64,000 bases of DNA from Triticum aestivum (lineage: Eukaryota; Streptophyta; Magnoliopsida; Poales; Poaceae): contig NC_057807.1 of the NCBI RefSeq assembly GCF_018294505.1, positions 172,771,498 to 172,835,497 of the forward strand, given 5' to 3'. The translations under genes were made by a program, and so were the position numbers. Below the pieces are notes generated by a model that was not told the DNA's origin, made no database searches, and saw nothing but the letters and a program-made list of their open reading frames with translations. Below, piece after piece: positions 21,314 to 32,459 of this stretch. Within the stretch, counting starts at the first letter, position 1; every line of letters begins with the position of its first letter.

Positions 21314-22951
21314 TGATACGTCTCCAACGTATCTATAATTTTCGATTGCTCCATGGTACTTTATCTACTGTTTTAGGCAATATTGGGCTTTATTATCCAC
21401 TTTTATATTATTTTTGGGACTAAACTATTAACCGGAGGCCCAGCCTAGATTTGCTATTTTATGCCTATTTCAGTGTTTCGAGGAAAAGGAATATCAGACG
21501 CAGTCAAAACGGAAAGAAATCAACTTGAGAAGTTAATTTTGGAAGGAAACCAACCAGATGGGCTTGGAGTGCACGTCAGGGGATCCCCGGGCTGCCCAGG
21601 AGGGTGGGGGGCGTGCCCCTCCCCCCTGGGCGCGCCCCCTCCCTCGTGAGCCCTTCGGAGGTCCACCGACGTACCCCTTGCACCCATATATACCTACGTA
21701 CCCTAAAACTTCCAGAACAGAAAATAGATCGGGAGTTCCGCCGCCGCAAGCCTCTGTAGCCACCAAAAACCAATCGGGACCCTGTTCCGGCCCCCTGCCT
21801 GAGGGGGATCCCATCACCGGAGGCCATCTTCATCATCCCGGCGCTATCCATGACGAGAAGGGAGTAGTTCACCCTCGGGGCTGAGGGTATGTACCAGTAG
21901 CTATGTGTTTGATCTCTCTCTCTCTCTCGTGTTCTCTCTCGTGTTCCTGTATGGCACGATCTTGATGTATCCCGAGCTTTGCTGTTGTAGTTGTATCTGA
22001 TGATGTTTCTCCCCCTCTACTCTCTTGTGATGAATTGAGTTTCCCCTTTGAAGTTTTCTTATCGGATTGAGTCTTTATGAGAACACTTGATGTATGTCTT
22101 GCCGTGATTATCTGTGGTGACAATGGGATATCATGTGCCACTTGATGTATGTTTTGGTGATCAACTTGTGGGTTTCGTGACATTGGGAACCTATGCATAG
22201 GGGTTGGCACACGTTCTTGACTCTCCGGTAGAAACATTGGGGCACTCTTTGAAGTACTTTTATGTTGGTTGGATGAATCTGAGATTGTATGATGCATATC
22301 ATATAATCATGCCCACGGATACTTGAGGTGACAATGGGGTATCTAGGTGACATTATGGTTTTGCTTGATTTGTGTCTTAAGGTGTTATTCTAGTGCGAAC
22401 TCTTTTATAGATCGATCCGAAAGAATAGCTTTGTGGTGGTTTCATACCCGACCATAATCACTATGTTTGTTCTCCGCTATTAGTGGCTTCGGAGTGACTC
22501 TTTGTTGCATGTTGAGGGCTTGTCATATTATCTATCTATGTTATTATTGTTGAGAGAACTTACACTCATGAAAGTATGAACCCTAGGCCTTGTCTCCTAT
22601 CATTGCAATACCATTTACGCTCACTTTTACCACTTGTTACCTTGCTGTTTTCATTATTTCAGATTAAAAAAACCTATATCTACCATCCATATTGCACTTG
22701 TATCACCATCTCTTCGCCGAACTAGTGCACCTATACAATTTTCCATTGTATTGGGTGTGTTGGGAACACAAGAGACTCTTTGTTATTTGGTTGCAGGGTT
22801 GTTTGAGAGAGAGACCATCTTCATCCTACGCCTCCTACGGATTGATAAACCTTAGGTCATCCACTCGAGGGAAATTTGCTACTGTCCTACAAACATGTGC
22901 ACTTGCAGGCCCAACAACGTCTACAAGAAGAAGGTTGTGTAGTAGACATCA
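21314..22951 (+). repeat. LTR B (shared middle LTR of the tandem element)
   Basis: Serves as 3' LTR of unit 1 and 5' LTR of unit 2. TG/CA ends. Sequence is a mosaic relative to its neighbours: near both ends it shares variants with LTR C (CTGTTTTAGGCAAT near the start, TTGTGTAGTAGACATCA at the end), and in the GC-rich middle it matches LTR A. Confidence 0.92.
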
Positions 22952-22960
22952 AGCAGTTTC

Positions 22961-22978
22961 TGGCGCCGTTGCCAGGGA
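22961..22978 (+). other. Primer binding site, second unit
   Basis: TGGCGCCGTTGCCAGGGA, nine bases after LTR B. It fits tRNA-Asp better than the first unit's site over its first thirteen bases. Confidence 0.75.
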
Positions 22979-23077
22979 GGCTAGTTAAGTGAAGGTATAT
23001 CTTTAGATCTTGCAATTGAATCTTTTTGTTTCTTGTTTTAGCACTAGTCTAGTTTAGAAAAGAAAACTACAAATAAA

Positions 23078-23737
23078 ATGGAGTTGAGTTTGTCTCATAC
23101 GCTTCACCTTTTTAATATCTTTCGTGAGTATGATGGAAAGGAAAATTGTGCTCAAGTGCTAGAAGAAGAAACCTATAGAATGTTTTTATTTGATGAGCAT
23201 GATTGCAATGTTGTTAGTATGAATTCCTTGAATATCCATGATGCTAATGATATGCAAAGCCACAAGCTTGGGGAAGCTATGTTTGATGAATATGATATAT
23301 TTTGTCCCCCAAGCTTTGATGAGCAAATTTACTATGATGAAAGCATGCCTCCTATCTATGATGATTATTGTGATGATACGTATGTTATAAAGAAGAAGTT
23401 TGCTTATGGAGAGAGTAGTAAATTTTTTATGCTTGTAGATCATGAAAAGAATGCTTTAGGTGCTGGTTATATTCTTGTAGTCATTCATGATGCTACTGAA
23501 AATTATTATGAGGGAGGAATATATGCTTGTAGGAATTGCAATAATATCAAGTTTCCTCCTTATGTGCTTAAATTCTTGAGGCTATGCTTGTTTTACCTTC
23601 CTATGCTAGTAGATTATTGTTCTCCTAAGTTGTTTTCTCACAAAATCCCTATGCATAGGAAGTGGGTTAGACTTAAATGTGCTAGTCATATGCTTCATGA
23701 TGCTCCCGTTATGCTTCAATTCTTATCTTTTATGTGA
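23078..23737 (+). CDS. Conserved 219-aa ORF of the non-autonomous element, unit 2 (function unknown)
   Basis: Same start, length and stop as 17113-17772. The roughly ten differences include I32T, S67A, F76C, I112S, N114K, an IVEF to ILVV change near 133-135, a change to Ser near 187 and I211V. No stop or frameshift separates the copies, which either means little time since duplication or some constraint; a Ka/Ks estimate would tell. Acidic Tyr/Asp-rich centre, CxxC pair and hydrophobic segment are all kept. No recognisable domain. Confidence 0.6.
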   Translation: MELSLSHTLHLFNIFREYDGKENCAQVLEEETYRMFLFDEHDCNVVSMNSLNIHDANDMQSHKLGEAMFDEYDIFCPPSFDEQIYYDESMPPIYDDYCDDTYVIKKKFAYGESSKFFMLVDHEKNALGAGYILVVIHDATENYYEGGIYACRNCNNIKFPPYVLKFLRLCLFYLPMLVDYCSPKLFSHKIPMHRKWVRLKCASHMLHDAPVMLQFLSFM

Positions 23738-26700
23738 GCATCATTGTCATCATCATGCCTAGCTAGAAAGGCATTAAAGAAAAGCGCTTTTTGGGAGTCA
23801 ACCCAATATTTGTCCTTACTGTTTTTGTGTGTCCACATGATTATGCTACTGTAGTAATCATGTTTTATAGCTTTTGTTTCAATAAAGTGCCAAGTAGAAC
23901 CTTTGAGAAGACTTGGGTGAAGTTTATGTGATCTTCCTGTGAAAAACAGAAACTTTAGCGCTCACGAGAATAGCTTCCATGTTTTACTGGAGAGAGATTT
24001 TAGGTTGATTCTTTTTGGAGATAATTAATAGACAAATCATTCAGGTCCAGCAATTTATTTCATAAATTTTGGGGTTCCAGAAGTATACGTTTTATACAGA
24101 TTACTACAGACTGTTCTGTTTTTGACAGATTCTGTTTTCTATGTGTTGTTTGCTTATTTTGATGAATCTGTGAGTAGTATCGGAGGGTATGAACCATAGA
24201 TAAGTTGGAGTACAGTAGATATTACACCAATATGAATTTAGAATGAGTTCATTACAGTACCTAAGTGGTGGTTTTATTTTCTTATACTAACGGAGCTTAC
24301 GAGTTTTGTTTTGAGTTTTGTGTGGTTGAAGTTTTCAATTTTTGGGTAAAGATTTGATGGACAATGGAATAAGGAGTGGAAAGAGCCTAAGCTTGGGGAT
24401 GTCAAAGGCACTCCAAGGTAATATTCAAGGATAACCAAGCGTCTATGCTTGGGGATGCCCGGAAGGCATCCCCTCTTTCGTCTTCATTCATCGGTAACTT
24501 TACTTGGAGCTATATTTTTATTCACCCCATGATATGTGTTTTTCTTGGAGTCAATTTATTTTTTTAGATTTTTCTTGCTGTTAGTTAGAATTGTGTTTTG
24601 CCTCTTTAGTTTCAATAAAAAAGTCAAGGATAGCCTTTGCCATGCTGATTTTGCTAGTTTGCATGTTGCTGTTTGAAAACAGAAAGTTTACCGCTGTTGC
24701 AAAAATTCCCTAGAAAAGTCAGAGCATGGTCTAATGTTGAATATTTGTTCATATTGAGCTCTGATAAATTTATTACAGTGGGAATTTTAATTCGTAATTT
24801 TTGGAGTCAGGGAAGTATTGATACTCTTGCATTCTTTACAGACTGTACTGTTTTGGCAGATTGCTGTTATGGTTGCATTGTTTGCATATGTTCGTTTGTT
24901 TAATGATTCTATTTGAGGATAGGAGTATTAAATATGCAGAGGCATTTAGTATTCAATGTTGAATAATAATTTTAGTGATTTGTTACAGTATAAAATGATA
25001 AGGTTTTGCATTGGTTTATACTAACCTATCTCACGAGTTCTGGTTGAGTTTGTTCTGAATGAAGCTTTTGATAAAAAGAGAAACCATGATATGAGAGGAA
25101 TTAAGGAGACACAAAAGCTCAAGCTTGGGGATGCCCAAGGCACCCCAAGATAATATTTTAAGAAGTCTCAAGCATCTAAGCTTGGGGATGCCCCGGTGGG
25201 CATCCCACCTTTCTTCTTCAACAACTATCGGTTAGTATCGGTTGAGCCTAAGTTTTTGCTTCTTCACATGAGTTATGCTATCCTTGCAATGTAGTTTTAT
25301 TTAGCTTTGCTTGCTGTTTGAATGAAGTATCAAGATCTGAAATTCTTTAATGAGAGAGAGCCTTACATGAATTGGAATTTGCTAGAATACTTTATGTGCT
25401 TCACTTATATCTTTTGAGCATGATAATTTTTGCTCTAGTGCTTCACTTATATCTTTTAGAGCATGGTGGTGGATTTGTTTTAAAGAAACTATTGATCTCT
25501 CATGCTTCACTTATATTATTTTGAGAGTTATTAATAGCATGTTAATTTGCTTAATGTTAATATACTTGGTATTCAAGATATGTGAAACTTTCTTTTGAGT
25601 GTGTTGAATACTAAGATACGTTTGATGCTTGATAATTGTTTTGAGATATGAAGATGGTGATATTAGAGTCATGCTAGTTGAGCAGTTGTGAATTTAAAGA
25701 ATACTTGTGTTGAAGTTTGTGATTCTCGTAGCATGAACGTATGGTGAACCGTTATGTGATGAAGTCGGAGCATGATTTATTTATTGATTGTCTTCCTTAT
25801 GAGTGGCGGTCGGGGACGAGCGATGGTCTTTTCCTACCAATCTATCCCCCTAGGAGCATGCGCGTAATACTTTGCTTTGATAACTTCTAGATTTTTGCAA
25901 TAAGTATATGAGTTCTTTATGACTAATGTTGAGTCCATGGATTATATGCACTTTTTCCCATCCTTCCACCATTGCTAGCCTCTCTAATACCGCGCATCTT
26001 TCGCGGGTATCATACACCCACCATAAACCTTCCTCAAAACAGCCACCATACCTACCTATCATGGCATTTCCATAGCCATTTCGAGATATATTGCCATGCA
26101 ACTTTCCACCATTCTGTTTATTATGAGACGCTCCATCATTGTCATATTGCTAGCATGATCATGTAGTTGACATCGTATTTGTGGCAAAAGCCACCTTTCA
26201 TAATTCTTTCATACATGTCACTCATGTTTCATTGCATATCCCGGTACACCGCCAGAGGCATTCATATAGAGTCATATTTTGTTCTAAGTATCGAGTTGTA
26301 ATTGTTGAGTTGTAAGAAAAATAGAAGTGTGATGATCATCATTATTAGGACATTGTCCCAAGTGAGGAAAGGATGATGGAGTCTATGATTCCCCCACAAG
26401 TCGGGATGAGACTCTGGACGAAAAAAAAGGAGGCCATAAAAAAAGGGAAAAGGCCCAAATAAAAAAATAAAAAAATGAGAGAAAAAGAGAGAAGGGACAA
26501 TGCTACTATCCTTTTACCACACTTGTGCTTCAAAGTAGCACCATGATCTTCATGATAGAGAGTCTCTCATTTCGTCACTTTCATATACTAGTGGGAATTT
26601 TTCATTATAGAACTTGGCTTTATATTCCAATGATGGGCTTCCTGAAAATACCCTAGGTCTTCGTGAGCAAGCGAGTTGGATGCACACCCACTTAGTTTCT

Positions 26701-27276
26701 TTTGTTGAACTTCCATATACTTATAGCTGTAGTGCATCCGTTGCATGGCAATCCGTACTCACTCACATTGATATCTATTGATGGGCATCTCCATAGCCCA
26801 TTGATATGCCTAGTTCATGTGAGACTATCTTCCCTCTTTTTGTCTTCTCCACAACCACCGTTCTATTCCACATATAGTGCTATATCCATGGCTAACGCTC
26901 ATGTATTGCGTGAAGATTGAAAAAGTTTTGAAAATGTTAAAGTATGAAACAATTGCTTGGCTTGTCATCGGGGTTTTGCATGATTTAAATACTTTGTGTG
27001 GGGAAGATGGAGCATAGCCAGACTATATGATTTTGTAGGGATAACTTTCTTTGGCCATGTTATTTTGAGAAGACATAATTGCTTTGTTAGTATGCTTGAA
27101 GTATTATTATTTTTATGTCAATATGAACTTTTGTCTTGAATCTTTTGGATCTGAATATTCATATCACAATTAAGAAGATTTACATTGAAAGTATCCCAAA
27201 GTATCACTCCGCGTCAAAAATTCATTTTTACCATTTACCTACTCGAGGACGAGCAGGAATTAAGCTTGGGGATGCT

Positions 27277-28915
27277 TGATACGTCTCCAACGTATCTATA
27301 ATTTTTGATTGCTCCATGCTACTTTATCTACTGTTTTAGGCAATATTGGGCTTTATTATCCACTTTTATATTATTTTTGGGACTAACCTATTAACCGGAG
27401 GCCCAGCCCGGATTTGCTGTTTTATGCCTATTTCAGTGTTTCGAGGAAAAGGAATATCAGATGGAGTCAAAACGGAAAGAAATCAACTGGAGAAGTTAAT
27501 TTTGGAAGGAAGCCAACCAGATGGGCTTGGAGTGCATGTCAGGGGATCCCCGGGCTGCCCACGAGGGTGGGGGGCACGCCCCTCCCCCTGGGCGCGCCCC
27601 CTACCTTGTGAGCCCCCCGGAGGTCCACCGACGTACCCCTTGCACCCATATATACCTCGTACCCTAAAACTTCAAGAACAGAAAATAGATCGAGAGTTCC
27701 GCCGCCGCAAGCCTCTGTAGCCACCAAAAACAATTCGAGACCCTGTTCCGGCACCTTACTGGAGGAGGATCCCATCACCGGAGGCCATCTTCATCATCCC
27801 GGTGCTATCCATGAAGAGGAGGGAGTAGTTCACCCTCGGGGCTGAGGGTATGTACCAGTAGCTATGTGTTTGATCTCTCTCTCTCTCTCTCTCTTGTTCT
27901 CTCTCGTGTTCCTCTATGGCACAATCTTGATGTATCCCGAGCTTTGCTATTGTAGTTGGATCTTATGATGTTTCTCCCCCTCTACTCTCTTGTGATGAAT
28001 TGAGTTTCCCCTTTGAAGTTTTCTTATCGGATTGAGTCTTTATGAGAACACTTGATGTATGTCTTGCCGTGATTATCTGTGGTGACAATGGGATATCATG
28101 TTCCACTTCATGTATGTTTTGGTGATCAACTTGCGGGTTTCCTGACATTGGGAACCTATGCACAGGGGTTGGCACACGTTCTTGACTCTCCGGTAGAAAC
28201 TTTGGGGCACTCTTTGAAGTACTTTTATGTTGGTTGGATGAATCTGAGATTGTGTGATGCATATCGTATAATCATGCCCACGGATACTTGAGGTGACAAT
28301 GAAGTATCTAGGTGACATTAGGGTTTTGGTTGATTTGTGTCTTAAGGTGTTATTCTAGTACGAAATCTTTTATAGATCGATCCGAAAGAATAGCTTTGTG
28401 GTGGTTTCGTACCCGACCATAATCTCTACGTTTGTTCTCCGCTATTAGTGGCTTCGGAGTGACTCTTTGTTGCATGTTGAGGGCTTGTCATATTATCTAT
28501 CTATGTTATTATTGTTGAGAGAACTTACACTAGTGAAAGTATGAACCCTAGGCCTTGTTTCCTATCATTGCAATACCGTTTACGCTCACTTTTACCACTT
28601 GTTACCTTGCTGTTTTTATAATTTCAGATTACAAAAACCTATATCTACCATCCATATTGCACTTGTATCACCATCTCTTCACCGAACTAGTGCACCTATA
28701 CAATTTACCATTGTATTGGGTGTGTTGGGGACACAAGAGACTCTTTGTTATTTGGTTGCAGGGTTGTTTGAGAGAGACCATCTTCATCCTACGTCTGCTA
28801 CGAATTGATAAACCTTAGGTCATCCACTTGAGGGAAATTTTGCTACTGTCCTACAAACATGTGCACTTGTAGGGCCAATAACGTCTACAAGAAGAAGGTT
28901 GTGTAGTAGACATCA
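27277..28915 (+). repeat. LTR C (3'-most LTR of the tandem element)
   Basis: TG/CA ends, preceded by the PPT and followed by GGGCC. It carries many private differences in the GC-rich middle (27530-27830) but matches LTR B near both ends. TATA-like ATATATAC at 27648-27655 and a longer CT run near 27880. Confidence 0.92.
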
Positions 28916-29190
28916 GGGCCACGGACGGTGGAGGTAGGCTGCTCTGCCGTTGGTCGCTGGCTGTTCGGGGAAGATTCCGAACAGTGTCAGCCGGGAGGCA
29001 CAAGACGGCCATCAAGCCATCCGGCGTAGATTGGACATTACCAAAATAAAATAAAATTGTGTGACCCCAATTTAGTCTTTAGTCAACAGACGTGTGACCA
29101 CTCTCGTACCTTGCTGTTGATCTCTTAGTTTATTTCTTCAGATCAAAGAGATATGCCGTTCTTAACATTATGTGTTATCTGCATCTTCAG
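28916..29190 (+). other. Right flank of the tandem element, intron-like
   Basis: Non-coding sequence between the element's target site and the acceptor CTTCAG at 29185-29190. The first 120 bp are GC-rich; the rest is AT-rich. Confidence 0.4.
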
Positions 29191-29376
29191 ACACACCGTC
29201 TTCCGACTCACCGCAGCTGCTCCAACAAGGGAAGCATACACCAGAAGGGAGCTACAGTCCCCACTCAACAGTTCCCTGCATCGAATGCGCGTGCCCGACA
29301 TGGACAGCCACAACAACTGCAGGGCCATCGACAAGTCAGCACATTATGCTCACTCCTATGGATGGCAGCTAGATAG
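29191..29376 (+). pseudogene. Exon relic of the degenerate multi-exon gene
   Basis: Preceded by GCATCTTCAG and followed by GTTGTA, so it has exon-like borders. The frame that joins in phase to the next exon reads TPSSDSPQLLQQGKHTPEG and onward, rich in Ser, Thr and Pro, and has a TAG at 29370-29372 just before the donor (MDGS-stop-ID across the splice). Another frame is open throughout but does not join. Function is not recognisable from this piece. Confidence 0.4.
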
Positions 29377-29827
29377 GTTGTACCCTCATCTTACTTGTGT
29401 GCAACATTTATGGCTTTGTTATTCATCTAAGCACGAAAAATAGATCATCACATTTCACTGTATATTCATGTTGATCTCTTATGGGTCTTGTTCAGGAGTT
29501 CACGCTGTTCCATAGTTCAGCTAAGATACTTGTTCTTTAGGTAACGCTATTCCATAGGTATCATCCATCAGCCAATGCTATCCCACAGGCTGGTGATTAT
29601 AGTATTATACCACTTCTAGTATTACCTATGTTGTTATTTAATACTTTTGTGTGCCATCTAGTTAATCTCGAGTACAAACAATACATATTCTGTAGCTTTC
29701 ATCTGTGTTCTCCCTTTAGTTTATGAGACCTGTTGTTGCTAGTTAACACTAGTCCTACTATTTATGTCGTCTCCTATAGGCACTCATTACATAAATCTAA
29801 CTACTAGTTGTCTTCCATGCATGTCAG

Positions 29828-29982
29828 ATATAATTGCACACACTGATATATCCACAAGAACCTCACGGAGCAATGTAAAGGCCAATAAACTTGATGTCAA
29901 TGATACCCAATATGATGGAACATGTAAAGGCAGTTCTTCAGAAGACTTGCAGAAAGATGATGAATCCTCTTCACCCCACAAG
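29828..29982 (+). pseudogene. Exon relic of the degenerate multi-exon gene
   Basis: Acceptor ATGTCAG, donor AAG/GTCCTT (weak). With the last base of the previous exon it reads DIIAHTDISTRTSRSNVKAN and then a Ser/Asp-rich stretch ending ESSSPHK, hydrophilic and open. The phase at its end does not fit the next recognised exon, so an exon may be missing or the donor is another one. Confidence 0.45.
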
Positions 29983-30042
29983 GTCCTTGCTCTAACTTGG
30001 CCTGTGATATGGGTACAACATGCATATAATGTCCTAGAGTGT

Positions 30043-30410
30043 ATCTACTCTGTTGCAATGCCATGTGCTTAGCATGCTGATCATGCATGTAAATATGTCA
30101 TGCCTTCCTATTTTTCAGTACCTATTCCATTCATGATAACATGTTTTCAAATTCAAGTACTGTCATTCTACTCTATTGCAATGCCATCTGCTTAATTTGG
30201 ACATCATGCTTCTGAATATCTTATGCATTGTTATTCATTAGTATGTACTTCATCTGTCTGCCATACCATGTTTTTTTACATTGAAGTGCTGTTGTAGTGC
30301 TCTATTGCAATGCCATCTTATTTTCCCAATCATACATGTGTATGTTGCCTTAGTTATTTCTGTACATATTCCGCTAGCATATAGTTTTACATTCAACTAG
30401 TGTTTTTTTT
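30043..30410 (+). repeat. Tandem repeat, units of about 125 bp
   Basis: The anchor CTCT(G/A)TTGCAATGCCAT occurs at 30048, 30171 and 30300. Between anchors the units share CATGC, TTCAGTACCTATTCC-like and ACATGTTTT-ACATTCAA pieces. About three imperfect units in intron-like sequence. Confidence 0.6.
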
Positions 30411-30451
30411 GCTGTGTTGTCCTGTCGTATCCCTAGCTCTTCCACCATACA

Positions 30452-30550
30452 TCCTCCGTCCGGATTACATGTTGCCGAAATGGATAAAAAAGGATGTATC
30501 TAGAACTGAAATACGCCTAGACCCATCCATTTTTTTCCGGATGGAGGGAA
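30452..30550. mobile_element. Short Stowaway-like MITE (left copy)
   Basis: Termini TCCTCCGTCCGGATTA and CCGGATGGAGGGAA followed by TA; interior GGATGTATCTAGAACTGAAA. Present in both copies of the duplication (see 46174-46270), hence older than it. Confidence 0.7.
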
Positions 30551-30684
30551 TACATGTCAATATGTCATGCCTTTCTATTCTTCAGTACCAATTCCATCTC
30601 TCTGCTGTCGCATGTTTTATAATTAAAGCACCATTCTTCTATACAAGGCATGCAAGGGGTAGACGACTATATTAGAATCTGAAG

Positions 30685-30869
30685 GGTTACAAACAAGGCC
30701 TTTGCTAAAGATCCAAACACCAGGAGATAATAAACCAACTCCAGTTTTTATAGATACTGCTCCAGCACAGAGAAACCCAACTCCTACTGATAATAAGCAG
30801 ATTCCAGTGGCCAAAGAACTAGTCCGCTCCAGTCCAGCAAAAATATGTCAACTCAATTCTAAGAAGCGT
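30685..30869 (+). pseudogene. Exon relic, left copy of the duplicated exon pair (first exon)
   Basis: After acceptor AAG (CAG in the right copy) it reads LQTRPLLKIQTPGDNKPTPV, then a Pro/Thr-rich stretch (FIDTAPAQRNPTPTDNKQIP) and ends SKKR. The donor CGT/GTGTGT leads to an 80-bp intron. If unspliced, the frame ends at TGA 30888-30890. The right copy (46403-46587) conserves the frame with scattered replacements. Low-complexity, basic C-terminal end; no known domain. Confidence 0.55.
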
Positions 30870-30947
30870 GTGTGTATCCTTGCATCATGAAATTTTATAG
30901 CATGTTGATCATATTTTCTACATGTTCCTTACCCATCTCCCTTTTAG

Positions 30948-31037
30948 AAAATAATCTTAACAGATAGAAGAATTTCTGCAATGGTATCGTTTATGAGGAA
31001 AGATTCTTGCAGGCATTCTCTGTGCTCCAATGTAGAT
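30948..31037 (+). pseudogene. Exon relic, left copy of the duplicated exon pair (second exon)
   Basis: A 90-bp exon between CTTTTAG and GTAAGT, phase 0 on both sides. It reads KIILTDRRISAMVSFMRKDS and ends LCSNVD. The right copy (46666-46755) has the same length and borders. The Copia element starts 29 bp after the donor, so it lies in the following intron. Confidence 0.6.
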
Positions 31038-31066
31038 GTAAGTACCTGTTGTATATTGTAAGTGCA

Positions 31067-32393
31067 TCTAGTGCCACCCCTAGTTGGTTTTGGAGTATTA
31101 ACGACAAATTTGGTTGAGGGACTAATGCGTTTGCGAGAACTGCAGGATAACACAGGTAGTGTCCCTCATTGATTCGGTTTACCTACCGGAGATGACCCCT
31201 AAAAATGTATGAAGACATTTACGACAATGGTGGTATGTGAAGATATTCATATTGAAGACTATGACATGAGAAGACATTGAGTGAAGACTATGGAGCGCGA
31301 AGACTGTGTCGTTTCGTTGTTTCCTTTTTCTTCTTTGTTGAGTCATAGGAACCAACGTACTGTTAAGTGGGGTCCAAGTGAACAAAGTCAGAATGACTGA
31401 AGTGATGCTCAACCGAAATCCTATGTCTTCGAGCAAAGACAATGAGAGAAAATCTTATCCAGAGCTGGATGAGTCAGCTTTGCTTGTAGTCCAAGTAAAG
31501 TTGTCGTGTGTGTTTGAAATCTGACCGTTGGAACACGTGTGAGTTCCTTAGTGACCCAGGGTCATTTCGGACATATCAGGTCGGGTTGCCTAGTGGCTAT
31601 AAATAGCCCACCCCCTACACCATAAATTGGTGGCTGCTCAGAGTTAGTACACGACTTTTGTCGTTTGAGAGCAACCCACATCGAAGCCTTAGACAGAGAG
31701 AAATCCTTGCGAGGACAAAGCCCAAACACCTAGAGCCAAAGAGTGTTAGGCATCACTGAAGTCTTTCTGTCTGCGTGACCTGAAGACTTATTACACTTGA
31801 GGACCATGAATCCTCCAGCCGGTTAGGCGTCGCGTTCTGAGCATCCAAGAGTCATTGTGGATCGCCGGTGAACGAAGTCTGTGAAGGTTCGGAATTCTAC
31901 CTTGAAGACTTACCAGAGTGATTGGGCGAGGACTGTGTGTCCTTAGCTCAAGGGGAATAAGGTGAAGACGCGGTCTTCTGAGTTGAATCTCAGCCTCCCT
32001 AACCAGACGTACAGTTGTCACAGCAACTGGAACTGGTCCAACAAATCCTGTGTCTTCAACAAGTGACTGGTTCTATCCTCTCCCTCCCTTTACTTAGAGT
32101 TTGTCTTCGTGAAGTCATTGCCTATTTGTCGTACCTGTTTGACTTCATTGCTTGACTACTATCGTTGGTTGGCTTCATACTATCTTCCATCCTGATCCTT
32201 ACTACTAAGCTGCTATTAGTCTTTGTACTTTCACATTATTGCATACTTGACTATGGTTTGCTTGTTGTAGTTTATCTTCCGCTGCATATCAATTAGGTCA
32301 TTTCTATTGTTTGTCTTCGAAACTTCCACGTTTTGAAGACTTTCATAAAAATCGCCTATTCACCCCCCCTCTAGTCGATAACTAGCACTTTCA
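31067..32393 (+). repeat. 5' LTR of the Copia element
   Basis: Begins TGTAAGTGCATCTAGTGCC and ends ACTAGCACTTTCA. TATA box CTATAAATAG at 31597-31606, same in the 3' LTR at 45112-45121. GAAGAC motifs are scattered through it. Short ORFs inside are not genes. Confidence 0.95.
31597..31606 (+). promoter_or_regulatory. TATA box of the Copia 5' LTR
   Basis: CTATAAATAG, 530 bp into the LTR, the expected position for the Pol II start of the genomic RNA. Identical in the other LTR. Confidence 0.75.
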
Positions 32394-32395
32394 AT

Positions 32396-32407
32396 TGGTA
32401 TCAGAGC
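32396..32407 (+). other. Primer binding site of the Copia element
   Basis: TGGTATCAGAGC, two bases after the LTR end, complementary to the 3' end of initiator tRNA-Met, the standard plant Copia primer. Confidence 0.95.
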
Positions 32408-32459
32408 AAGGTACTCCCTTGTTCTGTGTGATTCGGTTTAACCACCTGGAGTTTTAGCT

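Larger units (their letters stand above)
22952..27276 (+). mobile_element. Internal region, unit 2 of the tandem element
   Basis: Collinear with unit 1 over its full length (4325 against 4326 bp), with scattered substitutions and small indels. PBS at 22961, ORF at 23078-23737, hairpins at 24446-24473 and 25178-25207, PPT at 27258-27276. No gag-pol. Confidence 0.88.
15351..28915 (+). mobile_element. Tandem Athila-like (WHAM/Sabrina-type) retroelement: LTR-internal-LTR-internal-LTR
   Basis: Three LTRs (15351-16987, 21314-22951, 27277-28915; 1637, 1638 and 1639 bp) separate two internal regions of 4326 and 4325 bp. The repeat period is about 5963 bp. Flanks are AGGCC (15346-15350) and GGGCC (28916-28920), a 5-bp target duplication with one mismatch. 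Each internal region starts with a PBS complementary to plant tRNA-Asp, as in Athila elements, and ends in the same PPT. There is no gag-pol, only one conserved 219-codon ORF per unit. Unequal crossing-over between LTRs of one insertion is the simplest origin. Confidence 0.9.
30400..31066 (+). repeat. Exon-bearing tandem duplication, left copy (5' part, before the Copia insertion)
   Basis: Collinear with 46126-46790: shared GTGTTGTCCTGTCGTATCCC, a small Stowaway MITE, two exons and the donor GTAAGTACCT. The left copy continues at 45908-46086, after the Copia element. Together the two parts are about 845 bp, matching the uninterrupted right copy. Confidence 0.88.

Noticed and set aside
30043..30410. 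CRISPR-like direct repeats (also 14311-14444 and 47790-48680)
   Set aside because: Units are 45-125 bp, imperfect along their whole length, with no conserved-repeat/variable-spacer pattern, in a plant genome.
32396..32407. tRNA-like matches (also 16997, 22961, 50587)
   Set aside because: These are primer binding sites complementary to tRNA 3' ends. No full tRNA gene was found.
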